This document shows positions 1-11,788 of a stretch of DNA of 64,000 nucleotides, one piece after another; the stretch's first letter is position 1; every line of letters begins with the position of its first letter. A program made the position numbers and the translations under genes. Under the pieces are notes generated by a model. The model was given only the letters and a program-made list of their open reading frames with translations, did not search any database and was not told where the DNA came from. Location: NCBI RefSeq assembly GCF_037975245.1, contig NC_092575.1, positions 24,725,841 through 24,789,840 of the forward strand, in the 5' to 3' direction. The DNA comes from Apostichopus japonicus. Taxonomy: Eukaryota; Echinodermata; Holothuroidea; Aspidochirotida; Stichopodidae.

Positions 1-155
1 GTTCAAGAGTGCTTGCATGAGGAACATTCCATCCATTAGACAAGTAAATATCTCAGTGCAAGGTAGAATAACATTTAAAGTTTGAGCATGAGCGACCATT
101 ATTACAATTCTTGGCATAGTTAGAGTTCATTAACGATCTTTAAGGAGACAAACCA

Positions 156-537
156 ATGAATATTCGCAGTGGCGGAGCTAGGGGTATTGGTCAGGGGGGT
201 CGAGAATGGTCTGTGGGGCGCTTTCCACACTATCTAAGCGGAGCGCCACCAAAGGTTGGTACGGAGGGTACAGAATTTTTTGGAGTAAAGATACTCCCTA
301 GATTGCCAGAAATTACCCTTTCCAGCCTTGCTAAATTGCAGATAAATGAAGAATAAATAGATGTCATTGCCAACAAAATGTGACAAATGTCAACTTAGGT
401 AGATGAGAGCGCAATGTAAATGTCAATAACTACGAATAAGTAAAAAGTGGCAAAAAGCTGAAAAGGGCGCCAGCAGTCCATTTGAGTCCGTCAGGGGGGG
501 CATCTGACTGTATGGACGCTCCGCCAATGAATATTCG
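156..537. mobile_element. Small non-autonomous DNA transposon (MITE-like)
   Basis: A 360 bp element (167-526) starts with CAGTGGCGGAGC and ends with GCTCCGCCA, which are inverted copies of each other. Both sides carry the same 11 bp, atgaatattcg (156-166 and 527-537), as expected for a target-site duplication. There is no transposase; the 66-codon frame inside is not protein-like. The terminus resembles hAT-superfamily ends, but hAT duplications are normally 8 bp, so the family is uncertain. Confidence 0.6.
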
Positions 538-3500
538 TGCCTCAAATGTGATCCAAATATAATTCAAGGTACTTAAAGCTGTCAATGTATTGGTCTCTGA
601 CCCTACAAGGTCATGTTGCTCCCTTCCTCACCCATCCTTTCCCTCTCTCCTTCCCAACTCTCAAACATTCGTTGTTGAAGACATAGATATCACTTAAAAT
701 TGAGAAACAATTTTTGACATGAACCATGTGACACAGGAGGGGAATTACATGATCCCCCTTTTCCCCTCTCTGCCGAAATATTCAACACTAACAATTTACT
801 ATTACACAATTTGATCAAAACAATGTAGCCTACACAGTGGTAATATCAAGTTTGTTGTCAGCTTTATGCACAGGACACCTTAAGTTCTCAGTTTTCTTAT
901 GTACAGAAGCACTATTTGGGCTGATCAACCTATAATCAATTGCTTCCTGCAACCCCCCTCCTCCCTCTTCCATACCCCTACCCGATCACACCTAGATCCA
1001 TCACTGCCATCTTGTCCAAATGGTCATATACACATATAGGGAGCATATATACATTGTTAAAAGAAATCTGATTTTAGTTCATGCTAGAAATTTTAATAAT
1101 GGTCACCTTTCTTCCTTCACAAAAACCTTTTTTTCAGCACTGATAATTGTATTTTTTATTTTTAAAACTCCTCAATGCCATATACCTGTAATAGTTGCTA
1201 ACCATTTCCACACAGGTTTAGTTTACAAACATGCGGTCAACCCTTTTGGAATGGGTGCTCTGTTCAAGCCATTTGAACGATGACAGCCTTTTGTTCATTA
1301 TGAAAACAGAGGTTAGACAATATATGTCTGGATAACTTTGGACTTTGTTATTTGTAGATGTTATTTTCTAAAGGGGAGCACTGCACTACCTTGCATACCT
1401 TCTGCTAGCATTTCTGCTGGCATGGAAGGATATCTAGTCAACAGGCTGAACAGTGTCTGACTGGTCAGAATTCACAAGATATACATAGTACTACACTACA
1501 GGTGCTAACAGAATGGAGACTGCATGGTCATTATGTCTGTTACAAATGGAATGATTGGGCTATGGTAGTTTTAAGTCCAGGTCTTTGGGTGTAACGTAGT
1601 CATACTAAATTTACACACACATGAAAGCAATTTACTGAATCTGAAAAGAGAGAACTATGCAGTGTGAAACATGGAAAATAATGAATAATGAAAAGTTATC
1701 AAACTTACCTATCAATTTTTTTTTTTCAAATGAGAAACAAATTTCACTGACATTACTGATGAACACACTGCACTTGTATAGCTAATGGGTTATCTGTAGG
1801 TGGGATATATTTATGGGTGGGATATTTGTGGGATAAGTCACAATATGCAAGTAGGGAGTGGGTTAATTGGGATTCCGTGGAGGTTAGGGGTTGGGATTTT
1901 TGTGTTCCACGTCTTTACAAAAAGAAAAAGGAATAATTAATTTTTTATTGCAAAAACAAAATTAAGCTCTGCCACCACACCACACCCCCCTCCCCCCTTT
2001 TTTTATCCTCCAACCACACCTAAGCTAACAACTGTGCAGTTTGAAAACCCAGTCTCGAAATCAACAGTCACATGAATTAATGATAGAATATCTAAAAAAA
2101 AATTAATTAATTCAGACTCTAGTATGGATACAAAACTGTGGCAATGCAGTTTGTTATATATAGTACATCTCCATGACCACTCTGTTATTTTCATCCATGC
2201 AAATATTTTATCATTGCTGTAAAGTACTCGGTTGTATCCTTCGCAGAGCTTTCAAAATTAAATTTGATGTTCATAGCAAAAACAAACAGCTTGTGCAACT
2301 AAGGTAAAAGATGGGAAATTCAATTAAATTATTATTTTCCTTTTCTTGAAAGATGAACCTACAGGCTTAATATGATCTGAGTATCACACAAGGCAGACAT
2401 AAATTAATTAACAGAGACTTGTTTTTCTTCCAGCGGATGATCAAGTTAAATCTTCCTTCTTGTATTATGAGAACCTTCATAAAGTTAATTCAGAACACAT
2501 ATGCATAAACAACATTTCAAAATTTGGTCCTTCTTTAACCTAAACTCCCTAACATGAAATAAGAAACTGTTAAAAACTATGCTTTCAGTGGAAAACTAAA
2601 TTTAAACCGAACAATTAAGTGACCTCTTGAATGTATTATCAGCATAGGCATTTAGTAGATGTTGACAAATTTATATTCTGTACCAACATTTTATATTTGA
2701 TGCAAGCTTTACCCTCCTCTCCCATGACATTGGTAGCTATACTCAAGATAAGTTAATATGCAAAAGAAATTAACAAATTTTGAAAAAGTGTTCAAAACCA
2801 TTTTGAGAAGAATCCATTTTTTATTGTATCATGAGGTAAGGAGGCTTAGATTTAAATTACAGTAATACTATCAACTCCATTGTTTTAAAATAGTACATTT
2901 GTTTAGTATATGAGTATTCATTTTAAGATGTGTAATATCAAAAAAAGGCCATTGGTCAGAAATTTACTTTATATACATCCATGTCTGTCGGTTAATTGTT
3001 TATTAATCTAAATGTTTTCCAGTTGCACAATGTAAGGCATATACTGATTAGCATATATCTTTCAAAGAGTTCACAAACACAAACTGGATAAATACATGCA
3101 CACTTTATGCACAAAGGCTGACCTAGTCATACTCTAATACATTACTTAGCAAACTCATATGCCTAGGGTTGTTTATTATAACAGCAGGTGCATGTTTTTG
3201 ATTGTATTCTCCAATCCATGCCCCCTGGTAATCCCAATCTATCCCCCCCCCTTCCCCTATCTTAACGTTTCACCATCCTGTTTTGTAGGCCATACACACA
3301 ATTTTTTGTAGTGTGAAACAGTTATACGTACGTAGATGATACCGAAATACCCATCTTATGCTTAATTTTCTCAAGTTCTATCTGCACTGTCCCTCCCACC
3401 CCCTTACCATCCTTCCAGATCCAGATTGTGGCCAATTTGACTAGCCTAGGCTAAATTCATCTAGCCAACGTGTATAGTAAATTTGTAGCCAAGTCTAATC

Positions 3501-6500
3501 ATTACTGCAATTGATTATATAGTTACCGTTTCTGATTATACTACAGGCTTATAGTTTTATCATAAGTCCATGTGAAGGCATACATCTTAATTGAACGTAA
3601 ATGGTGGCCATCAAAGTACAAAAGTACAAGCCTGGGCCTAAAAGTAGGCCTTTAAATTCAAGCTAGCCATAATTGTTTGCAAACTGAGTAAGTTCAATAA
3701 TGTACTTGTAGGCTATTCTGTTGACCAGTATCTATCCAAAACTACCATTAAACGAAACTTTTACTTAAATGCATCATGTACGAACATACCTTCTGTGAGA
3801 AATGAAACTACGAAACGATTCCAAAGGGTCTGAATTTTCTAACCTCAGTCAATAAAACAACTTTACCTACTAAACGGTAGTAGCTAAGCCTAACCATGCA
3901 TTAATTGCTGGACAGTACTTTAATAACTAAACGAACGTGCACAAAACTGTAGTCTGCTACAATACCTATAGTGAATCAATGCAACTTCTCTTCCCTTCGT
4001 ATCCCTTTACGTGAAGGACGAAACAAACAAAATATGTTGTGTCAGATAAAATCTAATAATAGACCGACAAATAAACATGGATTATGGACTGTAAAGATAA
4101 AAGGAACATACGATTAGGCATGTTTTGTTTATTTACCTGCTTTTTGCTTTACAGCACCAGTTTTTGCCAAACCAAGAGTTGTTGGACGTGCGGTCTTAAT
4201 CGATACCGTTTCTATCTCGAGTATCCACTGAATCGTCAACCTCAACGTCAACGTGCAGGTAACCTGCCTCGTCTCCGATGATAACATTAATAACTGTATT
4301 CAAAAAGACCTTATTGGGTGAGATCAAAGCTTTTGTAAACTCCTTTCCCAAGTTCACGTTGGCTTCATAACACTCGGGTTTAAAAATCAAACGCAACTTG
4401 TAGGGTATAAAATTTGTCGGACGGTCTATTCAAATTTTTCTGGAAGAAATTTATCCGCAAGACTGCATATCAATTATATGATTAGCCCATTAGAAAATAT
4501 TGTAGCTTTACCCTACTTTTTGTATCTATCTCTCTGTTCCTATCACGCTTTCTCCTTGGTTAGCCTAGTACTTGTTAAAGATGGGAAAATTAAAACTGTG
4601 ATATTGAAAACCCCGACAGAGCGAACCTTTTTAACTGTTATTTTAGCAATTTTAACAACCAGGGAGAGATGCACGGTACGAAAACTGATGCAGTGTAACT
4701 GTCTAAATTCTTCCGACCTCCTCTACTGCTTCGCACTTCAGATAACAAAAGTATTTCTCCCGTTTTACTCTTCGGTTGGAGAATAAATAGAATACCAACT
4801 CAGACTAGCTCTCTCGTTCGCCTTACAAGCGAATAAACGATGTAGTTGGATGTATCATGTCTACAACATCGCGTGGCCGCGCTGTCAATTATCAAACGGT
4901 CGACCTAATTGCGAGATGTATATAGAGAGACGATTGTATTCATACGGAACAAATGCGATAAGCCTTGGTGGTATCTCATTAGGTGGTTCAACAGTCTGAT
5001 TGACAGATATTATTGCACTTACGGACAATGCACGATCGATATTTAAATCGTAATTTTGTAGCGAATCGCCACAAATCACCACTTTTCTCTTCAAATGACC
5101 TCAAATAAAACGGTAAAGATATCATACAAATGTAGATACTAAATCTCCATATGATGTAGGCCTACCTGTAAATTTGAAATGAAGGTAATTATTATACCAC
5201 CCGAATTATTGCATGGTATAATCACTACACCGATATTTTTATAGCAAGAAACGATGAATCAATTGTTACAGAGGTAAAGAAAAAAAGTTTAAAGTGTATA
5301 TAAAGACCCAATCATTAGTCATGCCCATGATGCAAGAAAATATACGTATTCTTTCAATAAAGGAGAGGTGATATTTCTGTCATAACTTCGACCCATAACT
5401 AACGGTGTCAAAGAGAGAATTTTTACTGGTCTAGGAAGGATAAGCGAATATACGGTATATTTTTAAATCATATGCATATTAAAAATGCACACACAAAATA
5501 CGAGGAATTTACATAGAAAAAAAGCTAGATGCTAGGACATTGAGAATAATTTCACATTAAAACTGGCTTCTATAAGATTTGTAATTCTATTTTTAAAACT
5601 CGATAATATACTTGGAATATAACTTTTTTTTTTTTATACAGTTAAAGGAAAATAGCTTATCGATACGTGACTTCATAGAGTACGTGGTCCGGGTTCATTA
5701 GCAACGTCTCTCGCAAGGATGGCTGGGGTGTGATAAGGAATCGGACCTTTTTCACCAAGGTTTCAGGCCGTCATAAATTTTGCTTTTTTGCATGTGTGTG
5801 ATTAATATCACATTAAAAAGTGTCTGGTTACGAAATTATTGGAATGGTAAATAAAGGTTATATTCGTTATTATTATACGCGTCATGCCTGGATAGAAAAA
5901 AAAAACACTGAAAATTCCTATGCAGGTGATTAATTTCAATAATACCGTACTTTTAAATGAGATTTACTTGGAAAATTATTTGTTTGCGGATATGCAATTA
6001 AACAGGAAGGAAATCCGTCGCGTTTCTTAAATACTGTTGTAAGTGTGATGTTTATTAATTACACTCGGAATTGGGCCCGCATAAATTGCTACAAGCCCTT
6101 TGGCATTGAAACAGGCAAGGTACTTTGGCGCCTGGGATGACACTGGCATTTTTCGCGACCAATAGGAGGATCGGCGCCTTCGGCGTCTTGGATAAAGCGC
6201 AGCACCGGTTCCGGAACTTCCGAGTTACCGTCAGGCCAATCCTAACCCCTGAATTTGAGCAAACGAACTTATAACGCTTCGTTGGCAACATCAACGCAAA
6301 TCTAACTAATATACAACGGCTTCATTGTGAGGTATATTATTGGGTTTGTCACAAGAGCTTTCGTCATTGAAATCACCCGAGGATAATGCGGACCAAATAG
6401 CTGTAATTTGCCTTTTTCTCCCACTTTTGGTCCCCACAATTAATCAAGTTTGAGGCCCAGCTATTACAAACAGAGGTACTTCTGACATTGATGCCATGGT

Positions 6501-7601
6501 ACACTGTATATACAGATTCTCACATCAAGATATAGTGTTTTACGTCATAGAACCGTCGCTGAAACTGCACGGCGATGTCATTTTTGCGTGTATAAAGGTA
6601 ATGTATGTATTCATCGAAATATGATGAGAAAAGCGTAACACCCCCTCTCCACAGGGTCACGGCTTTTTATAGTTACGAAAGTGAGCATACTTTATACTTT
6701 ATCCCATATTTCCCCTGTCCCGTAATTGACCACCGGGATAGGTGCTGTACCCCTCCCCTTCCATCGAACACTACTCGGGCCCCTCTCTTTATGCATGCAT
6801 ATGCTGCCGTGGTTGGGGTCGAAACCAAACCGTAGTTGTAGAATAGGTACGGGGTCTTCAAAGTTCCATTGTATCTCTTCATGAAGAAGGCTATATAGCG
6901 GGCTACATGACGAACACCGCACTGTTGAACAGTTGCGCTATCATTCCCTATGTCCATGACGTGCTTGCTATTTACGTGGTATTGTGACGTAATTCATTAT
7001 AATCATAATTACATATGTGTAAAAAGGTTGAACATATCCAATGCGATTTCTTCGTCCACCAACACAGTTTCATATATGTAATTGTATGGTACAAATTACA
7101 ATCAATCCTATATAGGTTTATATTGTACATATTACAGCAATGCTTGGATTTCCCAGTATATTTCAAAACATTCAGTTGGTTACATTAACAACTGCATGAA
7201 GACTATCTCTCCGAAACATGATCATGTCAGAAACATGTTAACGGACCGATAAAATATTGCTATTTGCCATGTTCGGAGTAATAACCCTCGTGTTTTTCGA
7301 TGACAGCTGTCGTTTCATGAAAAGATTTGTACACGATTTAGCAAGTGAGATGAAGAAATATTGTCCGGGGATCTCAAAACTGTCTTATTAATCCTGACAA
7401 GCCACACGGTTACTTCAAGTATGGTCTGTTTTCCTTCTCTTTCTCGACAATTTTACTAAATACTACGGGTGTTACCAAGGAGTATTTATTCCATGAAAAC
7501 TCCCGGGTATTACACACACAAAATCCAAACTGATCAACCATAACGAACATGCATACCTTCATACGCGTTTTTTCACAAAATGAACGTAAATTAGCAAAAA
7601 A
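538..7601. other. Intergenic, no gene recognised
   Basis: This stretch is AT-rich with short C-runs (1985-2000, 3242-3255) and A/T homopolymers. Open frames are short and have no recognisable family features. A CpG-richer patch lies at about 6080-6300 (separate entry). The left end of the window may lie upstream of, or between, genes outside the view. Confidence 0.5.
6089..6241 (-). other. CpG-rich exon-like open frame, unidentified
   Basis: On the minus strand a 51-codon frame runs from a possible acceptor (gggttag before GAT) to a TAG stop. It is clearly richer in G+C and CpG than its surroundings and includes the run PEPVLRFIQDAEGADPP. A second frame is also open across the same DNA, so this may be base composition only. 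I recognise no family. It could be a terminal exon, a promoter island or an old transposon piece. Confidence 0.2.
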
Positions 7602-8213
7602 TTAAAGGGATATTCAAGTGGGGTTGATGTTGATTGCCAAATTAAAATGATGGTATTTTTTTGGCAGTTAAAGGTCCAAACTATATACATTCTCATAGCA
7701 CTTCGATGGCAAAGATATAAACTTTTTAAATTTGGTGGTATTTTGTTAATGTTTTTGGCAACAACAGAGTGAATGATTTCATCATTGTAAATTCAGCTTA
7801 AATTGTTATTATTTTATAAATAATATTTAACTTACTTATTCACATACAAGGTAAAAATTACTAATTCTAAAACTTAATTAGAGATGTTATTATACAGAGA
7901 ACCTTGACATTAAAGCAGCTATTTCAAATGCATCAAGTTTCAAGGATAAATCAACAAATCGATATATCATAGAAAAGTAAAACATTTTGAATATACATTT
8001 GTCATTATGACGTCACATGTCACGTACTGTGATCAATTTCAGCCTGGCAGAATCGAGGGCTTAACCTGTCAATATAAGTTCCATTCTATCGACCACAATA
8101 TGAGTTAGGGACAAGCTATTGAGCTGGGGTTTTAAACTAACAGTGTGGACTATATTATTCAAGTTTTTTTCCATTTAATTGTCACATTATTTGCCACCGG
8201 AATATTCCTTTAA
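7602..8213. mobile_element. TTAA-flanked TIR element, non-autonomous
   Basis: The ends are inverted copies with a few mismatches: AGGGATATTCAAGTGG at 7606 and, on the other strand, AGGAATATTCCGGTGG ending at 8209. TTAA lies immediately outside both ends (7602-7605 and 8210-8213). TTAA target duplication is characteristic of piggyBac-type elements. The ~604 bp interior has no transposase frame. Confidence 0.55.
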
Positions 8214-10756
8214 TCGATTCATTTCATTCTAATAATGTCGTCGCCTATACACTTTAATATATTTCCCATCGTCCCTGCAACCTCAAGTGCCCCACCCCCC
8301 CCCCTGCGTCCTCCCACCACACACATCCCACATCACCACAACCTCTCTCTATTTCCAGTCTCTTGATAATTTGGATATATTTTTTGATTTGCCCAATGTC
8401 CTCAAAATTGCATTAAATATTAATAGTTATATTTGTCATGTATAGACACAATGGCTTTAATACAGGATAGACATAAATTCAGTTAACTGTCTATTGAAGT
8501 AATTACATAACCTTGCAATAGCGAGATGACGTCAGAAGAAGTGTATTGTATTTCAGTAACATAATTTAAGTCTTTGCTGAAGTTCAATATGAATTATAAT
8601 ATGAACATTAAAGGAGGTGTAGATGAGAACTAAAATAAGTCGTATTAATGTAATACAAAACAATCCGTAAGTATTGACTATAGTTAGTGTTACAAGGTTT
8701 TGTAAGTACAATTTTATGCAGTCACGATCAGGAGGTGATTTGAGGATTCCATCTTGCAACAATTTCAATATAAAACCATAAGAGGATGGTAATCAAAATT
8801 TCTCATATTCCAAAAAAGAGATGGTTGACATGAACTACTTTCTCTGTGTTTCTTTGAAACACCGCATGCATGTATCTGATCTAATTTACAAGTAATTATA
8901 TGTCTTAAATATACTTATATAAGTGTCAGAGATTGTCATAAGTTGGCGAATGAGGACTAGAAAGTCGTAGGGTTGAAGAGAACTTGAACGATTTGTCGTT
9001 AACTTAATGAGAGAATACGTTCATGGTCTCAATAACAATAGTTCTTTTTTCCTTTCTTCTCTCGGGTTTCGTCCTCGAGTGCCCTGTTTTCAGTGTGATA
9101 TGTTTTGGCCACTATTATTAGATCGACGGTCCGTGAACTATGGAACGCGGCCCAAAAGTGGATCACGAACAAAATTCGGTGGGTCGTGAGGGATTTTACA
9201 GACATTGGAAAATTGATTTACTTGCATTTTTTTTGGATCTTAGAATCGGGATGGACTAAGCTATGTAAGATTAAGATTAAATATGCTAACTGAATATCGA
9301 TTAAGAGGGGCATGTGTCTGATGGGTCATTGGCCTAAACGTTTTGCGGTCCTCTGTATCAGTCTAATACAATGGATTAGCATTAAAAATGATAATGACTG
9401 TCAGAATAGGTCATGTTAGTCAATTTCATGTAAGGCAATTCCAAAGAATATGAAATATTTCAAAAAGTTAGTCCGAAACTTTTGAAAATAACCGCAACTT
9501 ATATATTTCCTTATTTTATTTCACAATAATAATTTTAAACCAACAGGATAAAACTCAGAGTTAAAGTTTTCTTATACACAATTTTCTTTCTATCTCTTTT
9601 CTAGTTTTGTCTGCCATGATAAGTGTCTTTTTCTTCTTATTTTGCAAATCATTTGGTTCACCGGAAAAAATATAAATAAATATAAATAACCTATCATTAC
9701 TGTTTTTCTACCGTACCGGATACTTCAACATATATGGTATGAATTGTTAAAATATCACACCAACTTCAACTTTATCTTTGTGACAGGGCGCCATTAACTA
9801 CATTTATTAGAGGGCGCCCAAGTGAAATGTTAAAGGAGGAGAAAACACAATTATCATCATTACCTTTTCATGTAAGTTATTTTTAATGAACAATTCCACC
9901 CCACAAAATAACCATATTATGTCTTTGCTTTGAGAATATTATGTTTCAAGTGTTTCTTAAAGTTTTAGACTCCAGATTTGAGTAAGGCTTAAAAAATGTA
10001 TTACAGATTACATTTAAGTTTTCTTTATTCTTTTTTATTTCTTATTTTGTAGATGTGGTATTTGCAAACGTTGTCGATAAAGTATCTTAACTTACCTATA
10101 ACACTGGCATTTATGTCAACGGAAAATTGCTTACTTTACAACATGAAGATAAGAAAAGAAATACAAAAGAAACCAAGTAATATCCAAACATCCTTGTGGA
10201 TACGTAGCACTTCACTATAAGTGGATAAAATACAGCCCATTGGCATGATATTTGAGCCATAACATATATCGCAAACGGAACAAGAGGTTTCTGAGCTGTT
10301 TGTAATGGAGTTATGCCAAGTATATCTCTATCATACGCGGTGACTGAGTGCTTCACTTTTTCCCCTTCATTTGGGATAATGGAACCGACAGGAGCCTGAG
10401 GGATTGCCAGATACTTGTAGGATGACCATGGAGTGAAACGCTGCTTTGTCGAATTCAAGTTCTTGGCTGGGTGGAGAGGTTTCTCGCCAAAAGATTTTGA
10501 CAACTAATGAAACATACCGTACTGTGTTGTTTGCAAACATGGAAAGTTCGAACGTAACTTTTCTCGTTCTATCTACAGCTTTCTGATAGGGCGCCACTAA
10601 CTAATGTAGAGGACGGCAAAGTGAAACATTGGTCTCGCACCACAATTAATTGTTCTATTGACTTACACACTAAACTCGTCACTTTCGAGACCTGCCAAAG
10701 CATAGATAGAAGTTTTCAACTGGTACCCACCATATGATAGCTGAGATCTTGGCCCT
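8214..10756. other. Intergenic, no gene recognised
   Basis: AT-rich sequence with a C-run at 8291-8304. A short motif, agggcgccattaacta, recurs as a diverged direct copy near 9785 and 10587, suggesting a repeat of about 800 bp. A 130-codon minus-strand frame (10111-10503) sits between the copies, ends in two hydrophobic stretches and is followed by a possible donor, but I recognise no family and leave it uncalled. Confidence 0.4.
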
Positions 10757-11290
10757 TGGTTTTTATTGAGTTATCTGTCGTTAAACATTATGAGCTGAAT
10801 AAATTTCGCCAGATTCTTTAACGAGTCCGTAAGTTCTACAAACTTCAATCAAAATTTGCAGCCCCACCCAACAGATCATGCGCCAATCGATCCCTCTGTT
10901 TTGTTTACGACCGTTCAAGGGTCCCTTCTCTTGAATAGTATATTTCTTTCGGTCTTACCGATGTAGCTTGCGAAATTGTGTAATTTCCTTCCATTGCAAG
11001 GAATAAACAGGTGATTTCAGACGTTGACATTGGGTCCAAAAAAGTGGACGATACGAGTTTATATAGGTTACACTTGTGTAATTAATGAACATGCTGACAT
11101 GGGAGGTCGCAGTGATTTTACGGTAAATCGTTCGCGCCATAATTAAGGGCAACAGAAAAGAAAGTTCTTTCTATTGCTACAGCTTTTCTCCATTAAACCC
11201 ACCTAGTCAGGGTGGATTTAAAATAAGAAACATTGAATCTGCTTTGGAAGTTATTTTCCGAAATTCATCAGCAAATACGTATTGAGACGC
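10757..11290 (+). repeat. Interspersed repeat, copy A (inverted partner at 49.6-50.1 kb)
   Basis: About 530 bp match the reverse complement of 49594-50132 with scattered substitutions and small indels. Shared anchors include ttttattgagttatctg, acaaacttcaatcaaaattt and cagcttttctccattaaac. Neither copy has an intact coding frame, and I found no clear terminal repeats. The family is unknown. Confidence 0.65.
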
Positions 11291-11551
11291 ATTTTAATGC
11301 ATTCGATCTCAAGAGCGTGTTACTATGTTGGAATAACATATTCATACATTCATTATGGTGTACCTTTTTTTGTCACAATTTTTGGCCCATTCGCATAGAT
11401 CGAGGGACTAAGCTGGTAAATGTATTTACCTTTCACATGTAGAGAATGTAGAGTTAGGGATCGCTTATAGGTGGTCCCCGAGGTCAATTTTTTTGCCAAC
11501 CCCTTCGCTGATACTTAGCCTGATTTCAATAACGAATTGAGTAGGGAAGAG

Positions 11552-11580
11552 CAGGGAGTTGTTACCATAACAACTCCCTG
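11552..11580. other. Perfect short hairpin upstream of TMED2
   Basis: The 13-base arm cagggagttgtta is followed by the loop cca and the exact complement taacaactccctg. It lies about 210 bp before the TMED2 start codon, so it could fall in the promoter or 5' leader. No function can be assigned from sequence. Confidence 0.5.
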
Positions 11581-11599
11581 TGCAGAGTGACATGATCAC

Positions 11600-11788
11600 T
11601 GGTATATTCTTTGTCAGGACGTGTCGTCCGTCGGTAATCTTTTCTATCAGGCTCTAGTTGGGATTAACTGGTACACGCAATGCCTTTGGCATATCATCAT
11701 TTACAGTTACTAGCAGATTTTAACCTCTGGAAATGGACGTCGTTTACATTGACATCATTAAGGTTTCGTGGAACAAAAAGCAATAACG
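11600..11788 (+). promoter_or_regulatory. Likely TMED2 promoter / 5' leader
   Basis: This is the interval just before the TMED2 start. It contains ACGT-core elements (gtcaggacgtgtcgtcc near 11615 and tggacgtcg near 11733) of the kind bound by CREB/XBP1-type bZIP factors. TMED genes are secretory-pathway genes, so such sites are plausible, but the transcription start cannot be placed from sequence. Confidence 0.3.

Noticed and set aside
10111-10503. 130-codon minus-strand frame as an exon
   Set aside because: Another frame is open across part of the same DNA, and I recognise no family; a possible donor alone is not enough.
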